64,000 bases of DNA from CAVXFL01 sp963761015 (lineage in GTDB: Bacteria > Pseudomonadota > Alphaproteobacteria > Acetobacterales > Acetobacteraceae). Below the pieces are notes generated by a model, which had not been told where the DNA came from, did not search any database, and was given only the letters and a program-made list of their open reading frames with translations. The number at the start of each line of letters is the position of its first letter. The stretch's first letter is position 1. The DNA lies in the NCBI GenBank assembly GCA_963761015.1, contig CAVXFL010000017.1, forward strand, positions 1 to 64,000, written 5' to 3'. Shown here one piece after another: positions 1-8,061 of this stretch. Position numbers and translations under genes: made by a program.

Positions 1-35
1 TGAGGGGACATCCGGCCCGCGTTGACGACGGCCGG

Positions 36-63
36 GTAAGCGCATTAGAGCGGAAGCTCATAC
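36..63. promoter_or_regulatory. Candidate NikR operator upstream of the nickel transporter
   Basis: The sequence reads GTAAGC, then 16 bases, then TCATAC. The Escherichia coli NikR operator is GTATGA-N16-TCATAC, so the right half matches 6 of 6, the left half 4 of 6, and the spacing is exact. It lies 60 bases before the start of the NiCoT gene, and a nikR gene follows that transporter. The operator role is inferred. Confidence 0.55.
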
Positions 64-123
64 CGCTCGCGGGCTCCCGCCGGGCTTGCCGGGCCGGCGG
101 GACACGGATCGCGGAGGGCGCTC

Positions 124-1194
124 GTGCTAAGCCTGTTGCGCACGATCTTCGACGACCGCCCCGTTGATCTCCGCCTCAAGATCGCCGCGCTCCTGGCAGG
201 CCTGATCGCCGCCAACATCGCCGCCTGGATCTGGGCGCTCACCGCCTTCCGCGACTATCCGCTGCTACTTGGCACGGCGCTGCTGGCCTACGGGTTCGGC
301 CTGCGCCACGCGGTCGACGCCGATCACATCGCCGCCATCGACAACGTCACCCGCAAGCTGATGCAGGACGACACCCGGCCGGTCGGTGTCGGGTTCTTCT
401 TCTCCCTCGGGCATTCCACCATCGTGGTGCTGGCCTCGGTGGTGATCGCCGTTTCGACGCTCGCGTTCCGGACCGAGGTCGCCGCCATGAAAAGCGTCGG
501 CAGCGCGATCAGTACCACGGTGTCCGCGCTGTTCCTGCTGGCGATCGCGCTGATGAACGTGGTCATCCTGTGCAACGTCTACGGCACGTTCCAGCGCGCC
601 AAGCGGGGCCAGCCGGTGCTCGACGACGATCTCAATATGCTGCTGGCCGGACGCGGGCTGCTCGCGCGGGTGTTCCGCCCGATGTTCCGGCTGATCCGGC
701 GCAGCTGGCAGATGTATCCGCTCGGCGTGCTGTTCGGGTTCGGCTTCGACACGGCGACCGAGGTGGCGCTGCTCGGCATCTCGGCCGCGCAGGCGGCGCG
801 GGGCATGTCGATCTGGTCGATCCTGGTGTTTCCGGCGCTGTTCACCGCCGGCATGTCGCTGATCGACACGCTCGACAGCGTGCTGATGCTGGGCGCGTAC
901 GGCTGGGCCTACGTGAAGCCGATCCGTAAGCTCTATTACAACATGATCGTCACGTTCGTTTCGGTGTTGGTCGCGCTGCTGGTCGGCGGGACCGAGGCGC
1001 TCGGCTTGCTCGCGAACCGGTTCGACCTGCGCGGGGGGTTCTGGGACGGTGTCGGCGCCCTGAACGGAAGCTTCGGCATGCTGGGCTATCTCATCATCGC
1101 GCTGTTCGTGGCGACCTGGATCGTCGCGGCCCTCATCTACCGGCTGCGCGGCTACGACCGGCTCGAGACGGTCACCGACGCGCGCGTGCCATAG
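124..1194 (+). CDS. NiCoT family nickel/cobalt permease (HoxN/NixA type)
   Basis: Secondary transporter that takes Ni2+ (or Co2+) across the inner membrane, with about eight hydrophobic segments over 356 residues. The family signature RHAVDADHIAAIDN is present near residue 60 (the HX4DH metal-selectivity motif in the second membrane helix). It is followed by the conserved stretches FFFSLGHSTIV, FGFDTATEVALL and GMSLIDTLDSVLMLGAYGWA. Length is normal for the family. The start is GTG. A NikR-box-like sequence precedes the gene and nikR lies just downstream on the other strand, which favours nickel over cobalt. No hydrogenase or urease genes are visible in the window, so the enzyme served is unknown. 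Confidence 0.93.
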   Translation: MLSLLRTIFDDRPVDLRLKIAALLAGLIAANIAAWIWALTAFRDYPLLLGTALLAYGFGLRHAVDADHIAAIDNVTRKLMQDDTRPVGVGFFFSLGHSTIVVLASVVIAVSTLAFRTEVAAMKSVGSAISTTVSALFLLAIALMNVVILCNVYGTFQRAKRGQPVLDDDLNMLLAGRGLLARVFRPMFRLIRRSWQMYPLGVLFGFGFDTATEVALLGISAAQAARGMSIWSILVFPALFTAGMSLIDTLDSVLMLGAYGWAYVKPIRKLYYNMIVTFVSVLVALLVGGTEALGLLANRFDLRGGFWDGVGALNGSFGMLGYLIIALFVATWIVAALIYRLRGYDRLETVTDARVP

Positions 1195-1198
1195 GTTC

Positions 1199-1681
1199 TT
1201 ACTCCGACCCTTTCCCGCAGCGAGAGCGAGAATCGGCCAAGCTCCCGCTCCCGCTCGCGGGAGAGGATCGGGGTGAGGGCTCTTCGGCGGGCACCATCAC
1301 CACGCGCCCGTAACGCACGCCACGCTCGGCGATGACGTGCTCGGCGAAATGCCGGACCTCCTCGGTCTCGCCCTTCAGCACCGTCACCTCCATGCAGCTG
1401 CCGCGGTCGAGATGCACGTGCATGGTGGCGATCGATAGATCCCGGTGATCGTGGAAGGCGTGGGTCAGCCGCTTCGACAGCTCGCGCGTGGCGTGGTCGT
1501 AGACGTAGATGACCGCGGCGACGCAGTTCTGCCCGCCGGCTTGCGCGAACGCCATCTGCTGCAGACCCGCGCGCGTGAGATCACGGATCGCCTCGGAGCG
1601 GTTCTGATAACCCCGCCCGATGCTCCAGGCGTCCAGTTCCGCCATCAGGTCGTCGTCGAGCGTGATGGTCACGCGCTGCAT
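1199..1681 (-). CDS. nikR: Nickel-responsive transcriptional regulator NikR
   Basis: Ribbon-helix-helix repressor that represses nickel uptake genes when nickel is bound. The N-terminal MQRVTITLDDDLMAELD is the RHH DNA-binding strand and helix. The C-terminal ACT-like half contains HDHRDLSIATMHVHLDRGSC, carrying the His and Cys ligands of the high-affinity Ni site. The protein is 160 residues against about 130-145 in the family. The last 25 or so residues (rich in Pro, Ser, Arg and Gly) come from a GC-rich intergenic repeat at 1215-1285. The gene is 3 bases downstream of the ybaK-like stop codon, so the two are probably one transcript. It converges with the NiCoT gene. Confidence 0.92.
   Translation of the reverse strand: MQRVTITLDDDLMAELDAWSIGRGYQNRSEAIRDLTRAGLQQMAFAQAGGQNCVAAVIYVYDHATRELSKRLTHAFHDHRDLSIATMHVHLDRGSCMEVTVLKGETEEVRHFAEHVIAERGVRYGRVVMVPAEEPSPRSSPASGSGSLADSRSRCGKGSE
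1215..1285. repeat. GC-rich hairpin repeat read into the 3' end of nikR
   Basis: The stretch contains CTCCCGCTCGCGGGAGAG, a perfect hairpin, followed by GGGGTGAGGGC. This resembles a dispersed intergenic repeat type common in GC-rich proteobacteria. It encodes the atypical low-complexity C terminus of NikR and may also act as the terminator between the convergent NiCoT and nikR genes. Confidence 0.5.
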
Positions 1682-1684
1682 GGC

Positions 1685-2167
1685 TCACTCCTGGCGCAAG
1701 TCGGCGACCCGCGCGCCGGTCAGCGCGATCAGGGCGGCGGCGCCGGTGCGGAACACGTGCTCGGGGGAACCGGCGGCGGCCCAGAGCGGGTCGAGCGCAA
1801 CGAGATCGGCGTCCAGCAGCGTGAGCGGCTGGCGGGGGAAGCCGACCGGCGCCACTCCGCCCACGGTGAACCCGGTCGCCTCGCGCACCCAGCCGGGATT
1901 GGCGCGCGCGACCGGTGCGCCGAGCAGCGCCGAGAGCTTGTCCAGGTCGACCCGATTGGCGCCCGACGCGAGCACCAGAACCGGGTCGTCGCCGGCGCGG
2001 AAGATCAGCGATTTCACGATCTGCGCCACCTCGCAGCCGACCGCGGCCGCGGCATCGGCCGCCGTGCGCGCGCCGGAAGGCGTCTCGACGATGCTCGCTT
2101 CGTGGCCGGCGGCGAACAGCGCGGCGCGCACCCGCTCGACCGAGCGGCGGGGTTTGGCCGCGCTCAT
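1685..2167 (-). CDS. YbaK/EbsC family aminoacyl-tRNA deacylase
   Basis: About 160 residues covering one YbaK/ProX-type editing domain, which hydrolyses mischarged tRNA such as Cys-tRNA(Pro). Visible family features are the conserved Lys in CEVAQIVKSLIF, the strand DPVLVLASGANRVDLDKLS, and the glycine-rich GFTVGGVAPVGFP loop near the middle. The ATG at 2167 (MSAAKPRR) is preferred; an alternative in-frame ATG lies at 2179. The gene is divergent from hemW with almost no spacer and lies directly upstream of nikR. The exact tRNA substrate cannot be told from sequence. Confidence 0.85.
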   Translation of the reverse strand: MSAAKPRRSVERVRAALFAAGHEASIVETPSGARTAADAAAAVGCEVAQIVKSLIFRAGDDPVLVLASGANRVDLDKLSALLGAPVARANPGWVREATGFTVGGVAPVGFPRQPLTLLDADLVALDPLWAAAGSPEHVFRTGAAALIALTGARVADLRQE

Positions 2168-2192
2168 GGCCCTCTCCATATTCGTCCGAACG

Positions 2193-3341
2193 ATGGAACC
2201 GCTGGCCCTTTATATCCACTGGCCGTTCTGCCTGGCCAAGTGCCCGTATTGCGATTTCAACAGCCACGTGCGCGAGCGCGTCCCGCAAGCCCGGTTCCGA
2301 GCGGCGTTGCGGCGGGAGTTAGCCTGGGAGGCGGATCGGCTCGGCCGGCGGAAGCTGGTGTCGATCTTCTTCGGCGGCGGCACGCCGAGCCTGATGGAGC
2401 CCGAGACCACGGCGGCGCTGATCGCGGATGCGCGCCGGTGGTTCGACCCGCCGCCGGACCTGGAAATCACCCTCGAAGCCAATCCGACCAGCGTCGAGGC
2501 CGGGCGGCTGGCGGGGTTTCGCGAGGCCGGCGTGAATCGGCTGTCGCTCGGGGTGCAAAGCCTGCGCCCCGAGGCGCTTCGCCTGCTCGGACGCCAGCAC
2601 ACGGCGAAGCAGGCCACCGCCGCGCTGGACCTCGCGCGCAATCTGTTTCCGCGCGTGAGCTTCGACCTGATCTACGCGCGTCCCGGGCAGACGCTCGCCG
2701 ATTGGCGGGCGGAGCTGCGCGAGGCGCTGACGCTCGCCGCGGACCACCTGTCGCTATACCAACTCACCATCGAGCCGGGCACCGCGTTCGAGGTGATGCA
2801 CCGGCGCGGCGACATCGTGATACCCGAACCGGACGCGGCGGCGGATTTGTATCTCGCGACAGGCGAGGAGGCGGCGCGCTTCGGCCTGCTCCCCTACGAG
2901 GTCTCCAACTATGCGCGGGCCGGCGCGGAAAGCCGGCACAACCTCGTCTACTGGCGCTACGGCGATTACGTCGGCATCGGCCCCGGCGCGCACGGACGCA
3001 TCAGCCTGGGCGCGGATCTGCTGGCGACGCGGCGGCATCGCGCGCCCGAGCCTTGGGCGGACCTGGTGGAACGCCACAGCCATGGCGGCACGTCGGAGCA
3101 AGCGGTCGCTCCCGCCGAACGGGCCCGCGAAATGCTGCTGATGGGCCTGCGGCTGACGGAGGGCATCGACACGGCGCGGTTCGAGGCGCGCACGGGGATG
3201 GCGCTCGAGGCCGCGATCGATCGCGACACGCTGCGGAACGGGATCGATGAAGGCTATCTGGCCCACGATCCCGGCCGGCTGCGCGCGCTACCTGAGGGGC
3301 GGCTGCGCCTCGATGCGCTATTGGCCGCGCTCGTACTGTGA
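2193..3341 (+). CDS. hemW: HemW-type radical SAM protein
   Basis: Radical SAM protein of the HemN/HemW superfamily, 382 residues. The cluster motif CLAKCPYC (C13, C17, C20) is followed by Phe, and the SAM-binding FFGGGTPSLM comes soon after. The short length and lack of the extra HemN N-terminal region point to HemW, a heme-binding chaperone, rather than coproporphyrinogen III dehydrogenase. YVGIGPGAHGR in the C-terminal half is typical of the family. The reading frame is open far upstream, but ATG 2193 (MEPLALYIHWPFC) matches the usual N terminus. The 3' end overlaps the convergent anmK gene by 24 bases. Confidence 0.9.
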   Translation: MEPLALYIHWPFCLAKCPYCDFNSHVRERVPQARFRAALRRELAWEADRLGRRKLVSIFFGGGTPSLMEPETTAALIADARRWFDPPPDLEITLEANPTSVEAGRLAGFREAGVNRLSLGVQSLRPEALRLLGRQHTAKQATAALDLARNLFPRVSFDLIYARPGQTLADWRAELREALTLAADHLSLYQLTIEPGTAFEVMHRRGDIVIPEPDAAADLYLATGEEAARFGLLPYEVSNYARAGAESRHNLVYWRYGDYVGIGPGAHGRISLGADLLATRRHRAPEPWADLVERHSHGGTSEQAVAPAERAREMLLMGLRLTEGIDTARFEARTGMALEAAIDRDTLRNGIDEGYLAHDPGRLRALPEGRLRLDALLAALVL

Positions 3342-4406
3342 TGGGCGGACGATCGCGCCTCCAGGCATCGGACGCGGCGCACCGGTCGTCTCCGGAAAGC
3401 TCAGCGGCAGGCGGGCCGCCGCCCGCGCGGCAAGGAAGCCGAAGCACTGCGCCTCCAGCGTGTCGCCGTCCCAGCCGACCGCCTCGACGGGCGTCACCGG
3501 CGCGGCGAACGCGGTCCGCAGCGCCGCCATGATCGAGGGATTGCGCCGCCCGCCGCCGCAGACCAGCCAGCGGCGCGGCGGCTCGGGCAACGGCGCGATC
3601 GCGACCGCTTCGGCCGTGAAGGCGACCAGGGTCGCCGCGCCATCCACTGGGGTCAGCCGCTCCAGCCCGCTCGCAGCGAGCGCGCGGGCGAAATCCAGCC
3701 GGTCCAGCGATTTCGGAGCGGGGCGGCGGAAATAGGGATCGGCGAGCAGGCGGTCCAGCACGGCGCGATCCACTCGCCCAGCCGCCGAGAGTTCGCCGTC
3801 GCGATCGTACGGCAATCCAGCGCGGCGCGCGGCCCAGTCGTCGAGCGGCCCATTGCCCGGCCCGGTATCGCAGGCAACCAGACACCCGTCCGCCCCGATC
3901 CAGGTGACGTTCGCGACGCCGCCGATGTTCAACACGGCCAGCGGCTTCTCCAGCTCGGCCGCCCTCGCCGCGTGAAACACCGGGGCGAGCGGCGCGCCCT
4001 CGCCGCCCGCGGCAACATCGGCCGAACGGAAATCATGGGCGACCCGTATCCCCGTTTCCTGCGCGAGCCAGGTGGCATCGCCGATCTGCCAAGTTCGCCG
4101 GTGGGCCGGGGCGTGCAGGATGGTTTGGCCGTGGAAGCCGATCAGGTCGGCGGGCTCGCCGAGCGCGGCGATCGCGTCCGCATGGCGCCTCGTCAGCCGC
4201 GCCGTCACATCCACCAGAAACGGATCGCTCGCCGCGAGCCCCGGCGCGAGATCCAGCAGCCGCCGCAGATCGGCGCGTAGCGCGTCGTCGTACGGGAGGG
4301 TGAGCGAGGGGCCGAAGCGGCCGATCGCGACGCCGTCAGTTTCCAGCCACGCCGCATCCACCCCGTCCAGCGAGGTGCCGCTCATCAGCCCGATCGCGCG
4401 CAGCAT
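3318..4406 (-). CDS. anmK: Anhydro-N-acetylmuramic acid kinase
   Basis: Phosphorylates 1,6-anhydro-MurNAc from recycled peptidoglycan to MurNAc-6-phosphate in the cytoplasm. The 362 residues begin with the diagnostic GLMSGTSLDGVDAAW. They continue with FHGQTILH, the phosphate-binding NIGGVANVTWI and CDTGPGNGPLDDW. A glycine-rich WLVCGGGRRNPSIM segment sits in the C-terminal third. Length is normal. The gene is divergent from tyrS with a 56-base spacer, a pairing common in alphaproteobacteria, and it converges with hemW. Confidence 0.93.
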   Translation of the reverse strand: MLRAIGLMSGTSLDGVDAAWLETDGVAIGRFGPSLTLPYDDALRADLRRLLDLAPGLAASDPFLVDVTARLTRRHADAIAALGEPADLIGFHGQTILHAPAHRRTWQIGDATWLAQETGIRVAHDFRSADVAAGGEGAPLAPVFHAARAAELEKPLAVLNIGGVANVTWIGADGCLVACDTGPGNGPLDDWAARRAGLPYDRDGELSAAGRVDRAVLDRLLADPYFRRPAPKSLDRLDFARALAASGLERLTPVDGAATLVAFTAEAVAIAPLPEPPRRWLVCGGGRRNPSIMAALRTAFAAPVTPVEAVGWDGDTLEAQCFGFLAARAAARLPLSFPETTGAPRPMPGGAIVRPSQYERGQ

Positions 4407-4462
4407 TTCGTCCGCCTCCGCCCTGTGCTAGCCGGTCGCGCCGTTCATCGCGGACCACCGAC

Positions 4463-5960
4463 ATGCCGAAAAGCGATTTCCTGCGCGAGGCCACCGAGCG
4501 CGGCTTCGCGTTCCAATGCACCGATCCCGAAGGGCTCGACGTCGCCCTGCTGGAAGGCCGCCTTTCCGGCTATATCGGGTTCGACTGCACGGCGGATTCG
4601 CTGCATGTCGGCTCGCTCGTGCAGATCATGATGCTGCGCCTGTTGCAGCGACACGGGCATCGGCCGGTGGTGCTGCTCGGCGGCGGCACCAGCCGCATCG
4701 GCGATCCCTCGGGCAAGGAGGAATTGCGCCAGCTCCTCGGCGACGAGCAGATCGCCGCCAACATGGCCGGGATTCCGCCGCATCTTCGACCGCTTCGTCC
4801 GGTTCGGCGACGATCCCAGCGGCGCTATCCTGGTGAACAACGCCGATTGGCTCGACGCGCTCGGCTACATTCCGCTGCTGCGCGATGTCGGCGTGCATTT
4901 CACGGTCAACCGGATGCTGAGTTTCGATTCGGTGCGCCTGCGGCTCGAACGCGAGCAGCCGCTGACCTTCCTCGAATTCAATTACATGATTTTGCAGAGC
5001 TACGATTTCCGCGAGCTGTTCCGCCGCCACGGCGTGATCCTGCAGATGGGCGGATCGGACCAGTGGGGCAACATCGTCTGCGGCATGGAGCTGGTGCGCC
5101 GCACCGAGGGCGCGACGGCATTCGGCCTGACCTCGCCGCTGATCACCACGGCGTCGGGCGCGAAGATGGGCAAGACGGCGCAGGGCGCGGTCTGGCTCAC
5201 GGCGGACAAGCTCTCGCCCTACGAGTACTGGCAGTTCTGGCGCAACGTGGACGACGCGGACGTGGGCCGTTTCCTGCGCCTGTTCACCGAACTGCCGCTC
5301 GGCGAAATTTCACGCCTGGAATTGCTCGGGGGCGCGGAGATCAACGAGGCGAAAAAAGTGCTGGCGACGGAAGCGACCGCGCTTGCGCACGGCGCCCAAG
5401 CCGCCGCCGAGGCCGCCGAAACGGCGCGGCGCACCTTCGAGCAGGGCGAGGCCGCCGAAACCCTGCCGAGCATTGAGGTGCCAGCCGTCGAACTGGACGC
5501 CGGCATTCCCGCCTTCCGGCTGTTCGCGCTGGCCGGCCTCGCCGCCAGCAACGGCGAGGCGCGGCGGCTCATTCGCGGCGGCGGCGCGCGGGTGAACGAC
5601 GCGCCGGTGAGCGACGAGAGCCGGATCATTTCGACCGCCGATCTCCGCGACGGCGCGATCAAGCTTTCCGCCGGGCGCAAGCTGCACCGGCTCGTCTGGC
5701 CGGCGGGGGGAGAGCGTAAGGATATCAGCCGCTGCAACGCGCTTACCAGCGCGATCCTGAAGCGATCGCGGCGTGGCGGCGCGAACGGTATCCTGCCATT
5801 GCCAGACAGGCAAAAGCTTCGGGCGGCGAGGTGTATTTCTGGGACGAGTCGGGCTTTCGTGCCGATAGCGTGCATGGCAAGACCTGGGGCAAGAGGGGAC
5901 AGACACCCGTGGTCGAACGCCCTGGCCAGCGGCAATCGATCAGTGCGGCCTCCGCGGTGA
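4463..5960 (+). CDS. tyrS: Tyrosyl-tRNA synthetase, interrupted by a +1 frameshift and with an abnormal tail
   Basis: Class I aminoacyl-tRNA synthetase charging tRNA(Tyr). The first frame carries GFDCTADSLHVGSL (HIGH-like motif) and GGGTSRIGDPSGK. The second frame carries QMGGSDQWGNI, the KMSKS equivalent GAKMGKT, and a C-terminal S4 domain ending near LSAGRKLHRLVW. The frame changes at 4775-4776: removing one C from ATTCCGCCG restores IRRIFDRFVRFGDDPSG, joining the halves perfectly. No second tyrS is visible, so an intact product is expected and the shift is probably an assembly error. After codon 5703 the frame reads about 84 residues into an IS630 remnant instead of stopping. A TAA in another frame at 5717-5719 may mark the original end. 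Confidence 0.88.
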
Positions 5961-6358
5961 ACGCTCGGGGTGGGTTCTGGTATTGCACCTACCAGGGCGG
6001 GCTGAACGCCGAGTTGTTCGTCAAGCTGCTGCGCCGAATGATGCGGCGTCGTTCGAAGCCGTTGCATTTGGTGCTCGACGGACTTCCCGCGCACAAGACC
6101 ACGCTGGTGAAGACCTATGTTGCCTCCATGAAAGGCATGCTGACGCTGCATTTTCTTCCCGGCTATGCGCCTGAACTGAACCCCGATGAACTGGTATGGA
6201 GCCATGTGAAGCGCACCGGCGTGGCCAGAACGCCCCTGCGGCGCGGCGAAAAGCTGCAGGCCCGGATCGAGGCACAACTCAGCGCCATCAAGCGCATGCC
6301 GCAGTTGATACGGTCATTCTTCAAGGCGCCAAGTGTCGCCTATATTACTGACTGGTGA
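5720..6358 (+). mobile_element. 5'-truncated IS630-family transposase remnant
   Basis: Open frame without its own normal start (a stop precedes it at 5717). Translation begins GYQPLQRAYQRDPEAIAAW. It continues with the DDE catalytic core: VYFWDESGFR (first Asp), HLVLDGLPAHK (second Asp) and LPGYAPELNPDELVW (Glu). This is the C-terminal half of an IS630/Tc1-like transposase. The N-terminal helix-turn-helix half, about 150 residues, is absent, so it should be inactive. A GTG at 5831 could start a 175-residue product. The left edge abuts the tyrS C terminus. No terminal inverted repeats could be recognised. Confidence 0.85.
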
Positions 6359-6376
6359 GTAAGCGCGATCCATATT

Positions 6377-6416
6377 CCCCCTCCCCCGTTGCGGGGGACG
6401 GGCGTAGGGGAGGGGG
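6377..6416. repeat. GC-rich inverted repeat after the IS remnant
   Basis: CCCCCTCCCCC at 6377-6387 pairs with GGGGAGGGGG at 6407-6416, with a further small CCCCCG/CGGGGG hairpin inside. It lies between the transposase remnant and the convergent binding-protein gene. It resembles the class of repeat at the end of nikR and could act as a bidirectional terminator, although no T-tract follows. Confidence 0.45.
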
Positions 6417-6428
6417 ACGTAGAGATCG

Positions 6429-7778
6429 TTATACGTACGGCCCGAGATGGCACCCGAACGCGTCGGGGGCCTGCATCAGGCCGGCGCCGGGAACCACCTC
6501 GATCGTTTCCCAGTAGTCGTCCTTGTTCTTCATCTCCGACGGCTTCTTGCCGCGCTGCACGATCACCGGCCGCACCAGCTGGTGGTCCTGCGGGCGGAAC
6601 CACACCTCGCCCACCAGCGAGTTGAAATGCTCGCCCTTCTCGTAGGTCTTGATGACGTCCGGCGGGTAGAACGTGCCCGCCTCGGAAACCATCCGCGCCC
6701 AGCAGCCGATCTGCATATACGCCGTCTCGGCACTCCAGTCCGGGGTGTAATTGTACTTCTTGCGGAAAGCGTCCAGGAATAGCTTGGACAGCGGATACTT
6801 GTCCTCCAGCGTCCACCACCAGTCGGTCGCCGTGTAAACGCCCTGGGTCAGTTCGGGGCCCGCTTCCTTGGCCAGGAACGGCACCGAATAGGCGACCACC
6901 AGCTTCATCTTTTTCAGAATGCCGAACTGGTTCGCCTGCTTGATCGAGGCGACCGCGTCGTTGCCCCAGTTGATGTTCACCACCACGTCGGCGCCGCTGT
7001 TGGCGACGTTCAGCAGATACGAGCTGAAATCGCTGGTGCCGAGCGGCGAAACCTGGTTCGTCGCCGTCGTCCAGCCGGCCTTCTTCAGGTCCTGCTCCAT
7101 CGAGCGCTGGACAGTGTGGCCGTAGGTGTAGTCGGGGGTCATGTAGGCGACCTTCTTGTTCTTCCCCAACTCCTTCACCAGCACCGGCGTCAGCGCAGCC
7201 GAGGAGGTCTGGCCGTAGAAGCAGGTGCGGAAGCCATAGCGCACGCAGTCCTTCCCGGTCGTGTCGTTGGAGCCGCTGACCCCAGGCAGGTAGATCACCT
7301 TCTCCCGCTGCCCGAACTTGTTGGATGCGACCGCGACGGCGCTGGAGCAGGAGCCGGTGAGCAGGATCGCTTTATTGCTGGACACGAACCGGGCCAGGTT
7401 CTGCACCGCGACATTCGGCTTCGATTCCGAATCCGCCACGCCGTGGATCAGCTGCTTGCCGAGCAACCCTTTGCTGACCTTCGGCGCCATCTGCCGGATC
7501 AGCTGGTTGCCCGCGTTCACGTGCTCGATGGCGAGCAGATAGCCCTTCAGCTCATCCTCGCCGGGCACTGCGTAGGGGCCGGTGCGCGGTAACGAAAGGC
7601 CGATGAAGGCGGTGTCGCCGGAGACGCCCGCGGGCCAAGTGCCGATCGGGGCATGCTCGGCCGCGCGCGCCGCCCGTGACCAGCCGGCGCCGAGCGCGCC
7701 GCCCAGCAGCCCGGCGCCGCCGAGCGTCAGTGCCTCGCGCCGCGTGAAGCCGGAGTGATCACCCGATTGCATCGCCAT
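6429..7778 (-). CDS. ABC transporter substrate-binding protein (branched-chain amino acid/amide type), paralogue 1
   Basis: Periplasmic ligand receptor of 449 residues. It starts with a Tat-like signal: FTRREALTLGGAGLLGG, then a hydrophobic stretch ending SRAARA. The mature part follows the Peripla_BP_6 pattern: TAFIGLSLPRTGPYA, ADSESKPNVAVQ, the central GVSGSNDTTGKDC, then the Venus-flytrap second lobe. It is clearly paralogous to the product at 8062-9408: both begin GTWPAG and end with FGCHLG and a terminal tyrosine. It is divergent from that gene, with 283 bases between starts, and probably feeds the same permease. The ligand is unknown. Confidence 0.85.
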   Translation of the reverse strand: MAMQSGDHSGFTRREALTLGGAGLLGGALGAGWSRAARAAEHAPIGTWPAGVSGDTAFIGLSLPRTGPYAVPGEDELKGYLLAIEHVNAGNQLIRQMAPKVSKGLLGKQLIHGVADSESKPNVAVQNLARFVSSNKAILLTGSCSSAVAVASNKFGQREKVIYLPGVSGSNDTTGKDCVRYGFRTCFYGQTSSAALTPVLVKELGKNKKVAYMTPDYTYGHTVQRSMEQDLKKAGWTTATNQVSPLGTSDFSSYLLNVANSGADVVVNINWGNDAVASIKQANQFGILKKMKLVVAYSVPFLAKEAGPELTQGVYTATDWWWTLEDKYPLSKLFLDAFRKKYNYTPDWSAETAYMQIGCWARMVSEAGTFYPPDVIKTYEKGEHFNSLVGEVWFRPQDHQLVRPVIVQRGKKPSEMKNKDDYWETIEVVPGAGLMQAPDAFGCHLGPYV

Positions 7779-8061
7779 GGACCCGCCTCCCCTTGTTTAG
7801 GACGACCGTGCCTCGTCTCGGCCAGCCGCGCCGGCGCAGTCTGGCAAGGTTTCGTGACGTTGCAAGGCCGCAGGGAGCGGCGCGGCCGGCCGGCGTCCGG
7901 TCCGCACCGCCTTGAGCACGCGGGCGTTGTGTTCTATCCGGCGCCGGCTTCGGCCGATGGTGGCGAGGCCGAGTTCCGGTGCTATCCTGCCCGTTCCACA
8001 CGTGTCCCGGACAGGGACTCATTGCGGCGCAGCATCGTGCGCCGCCGAGGGGAGGGCGACC

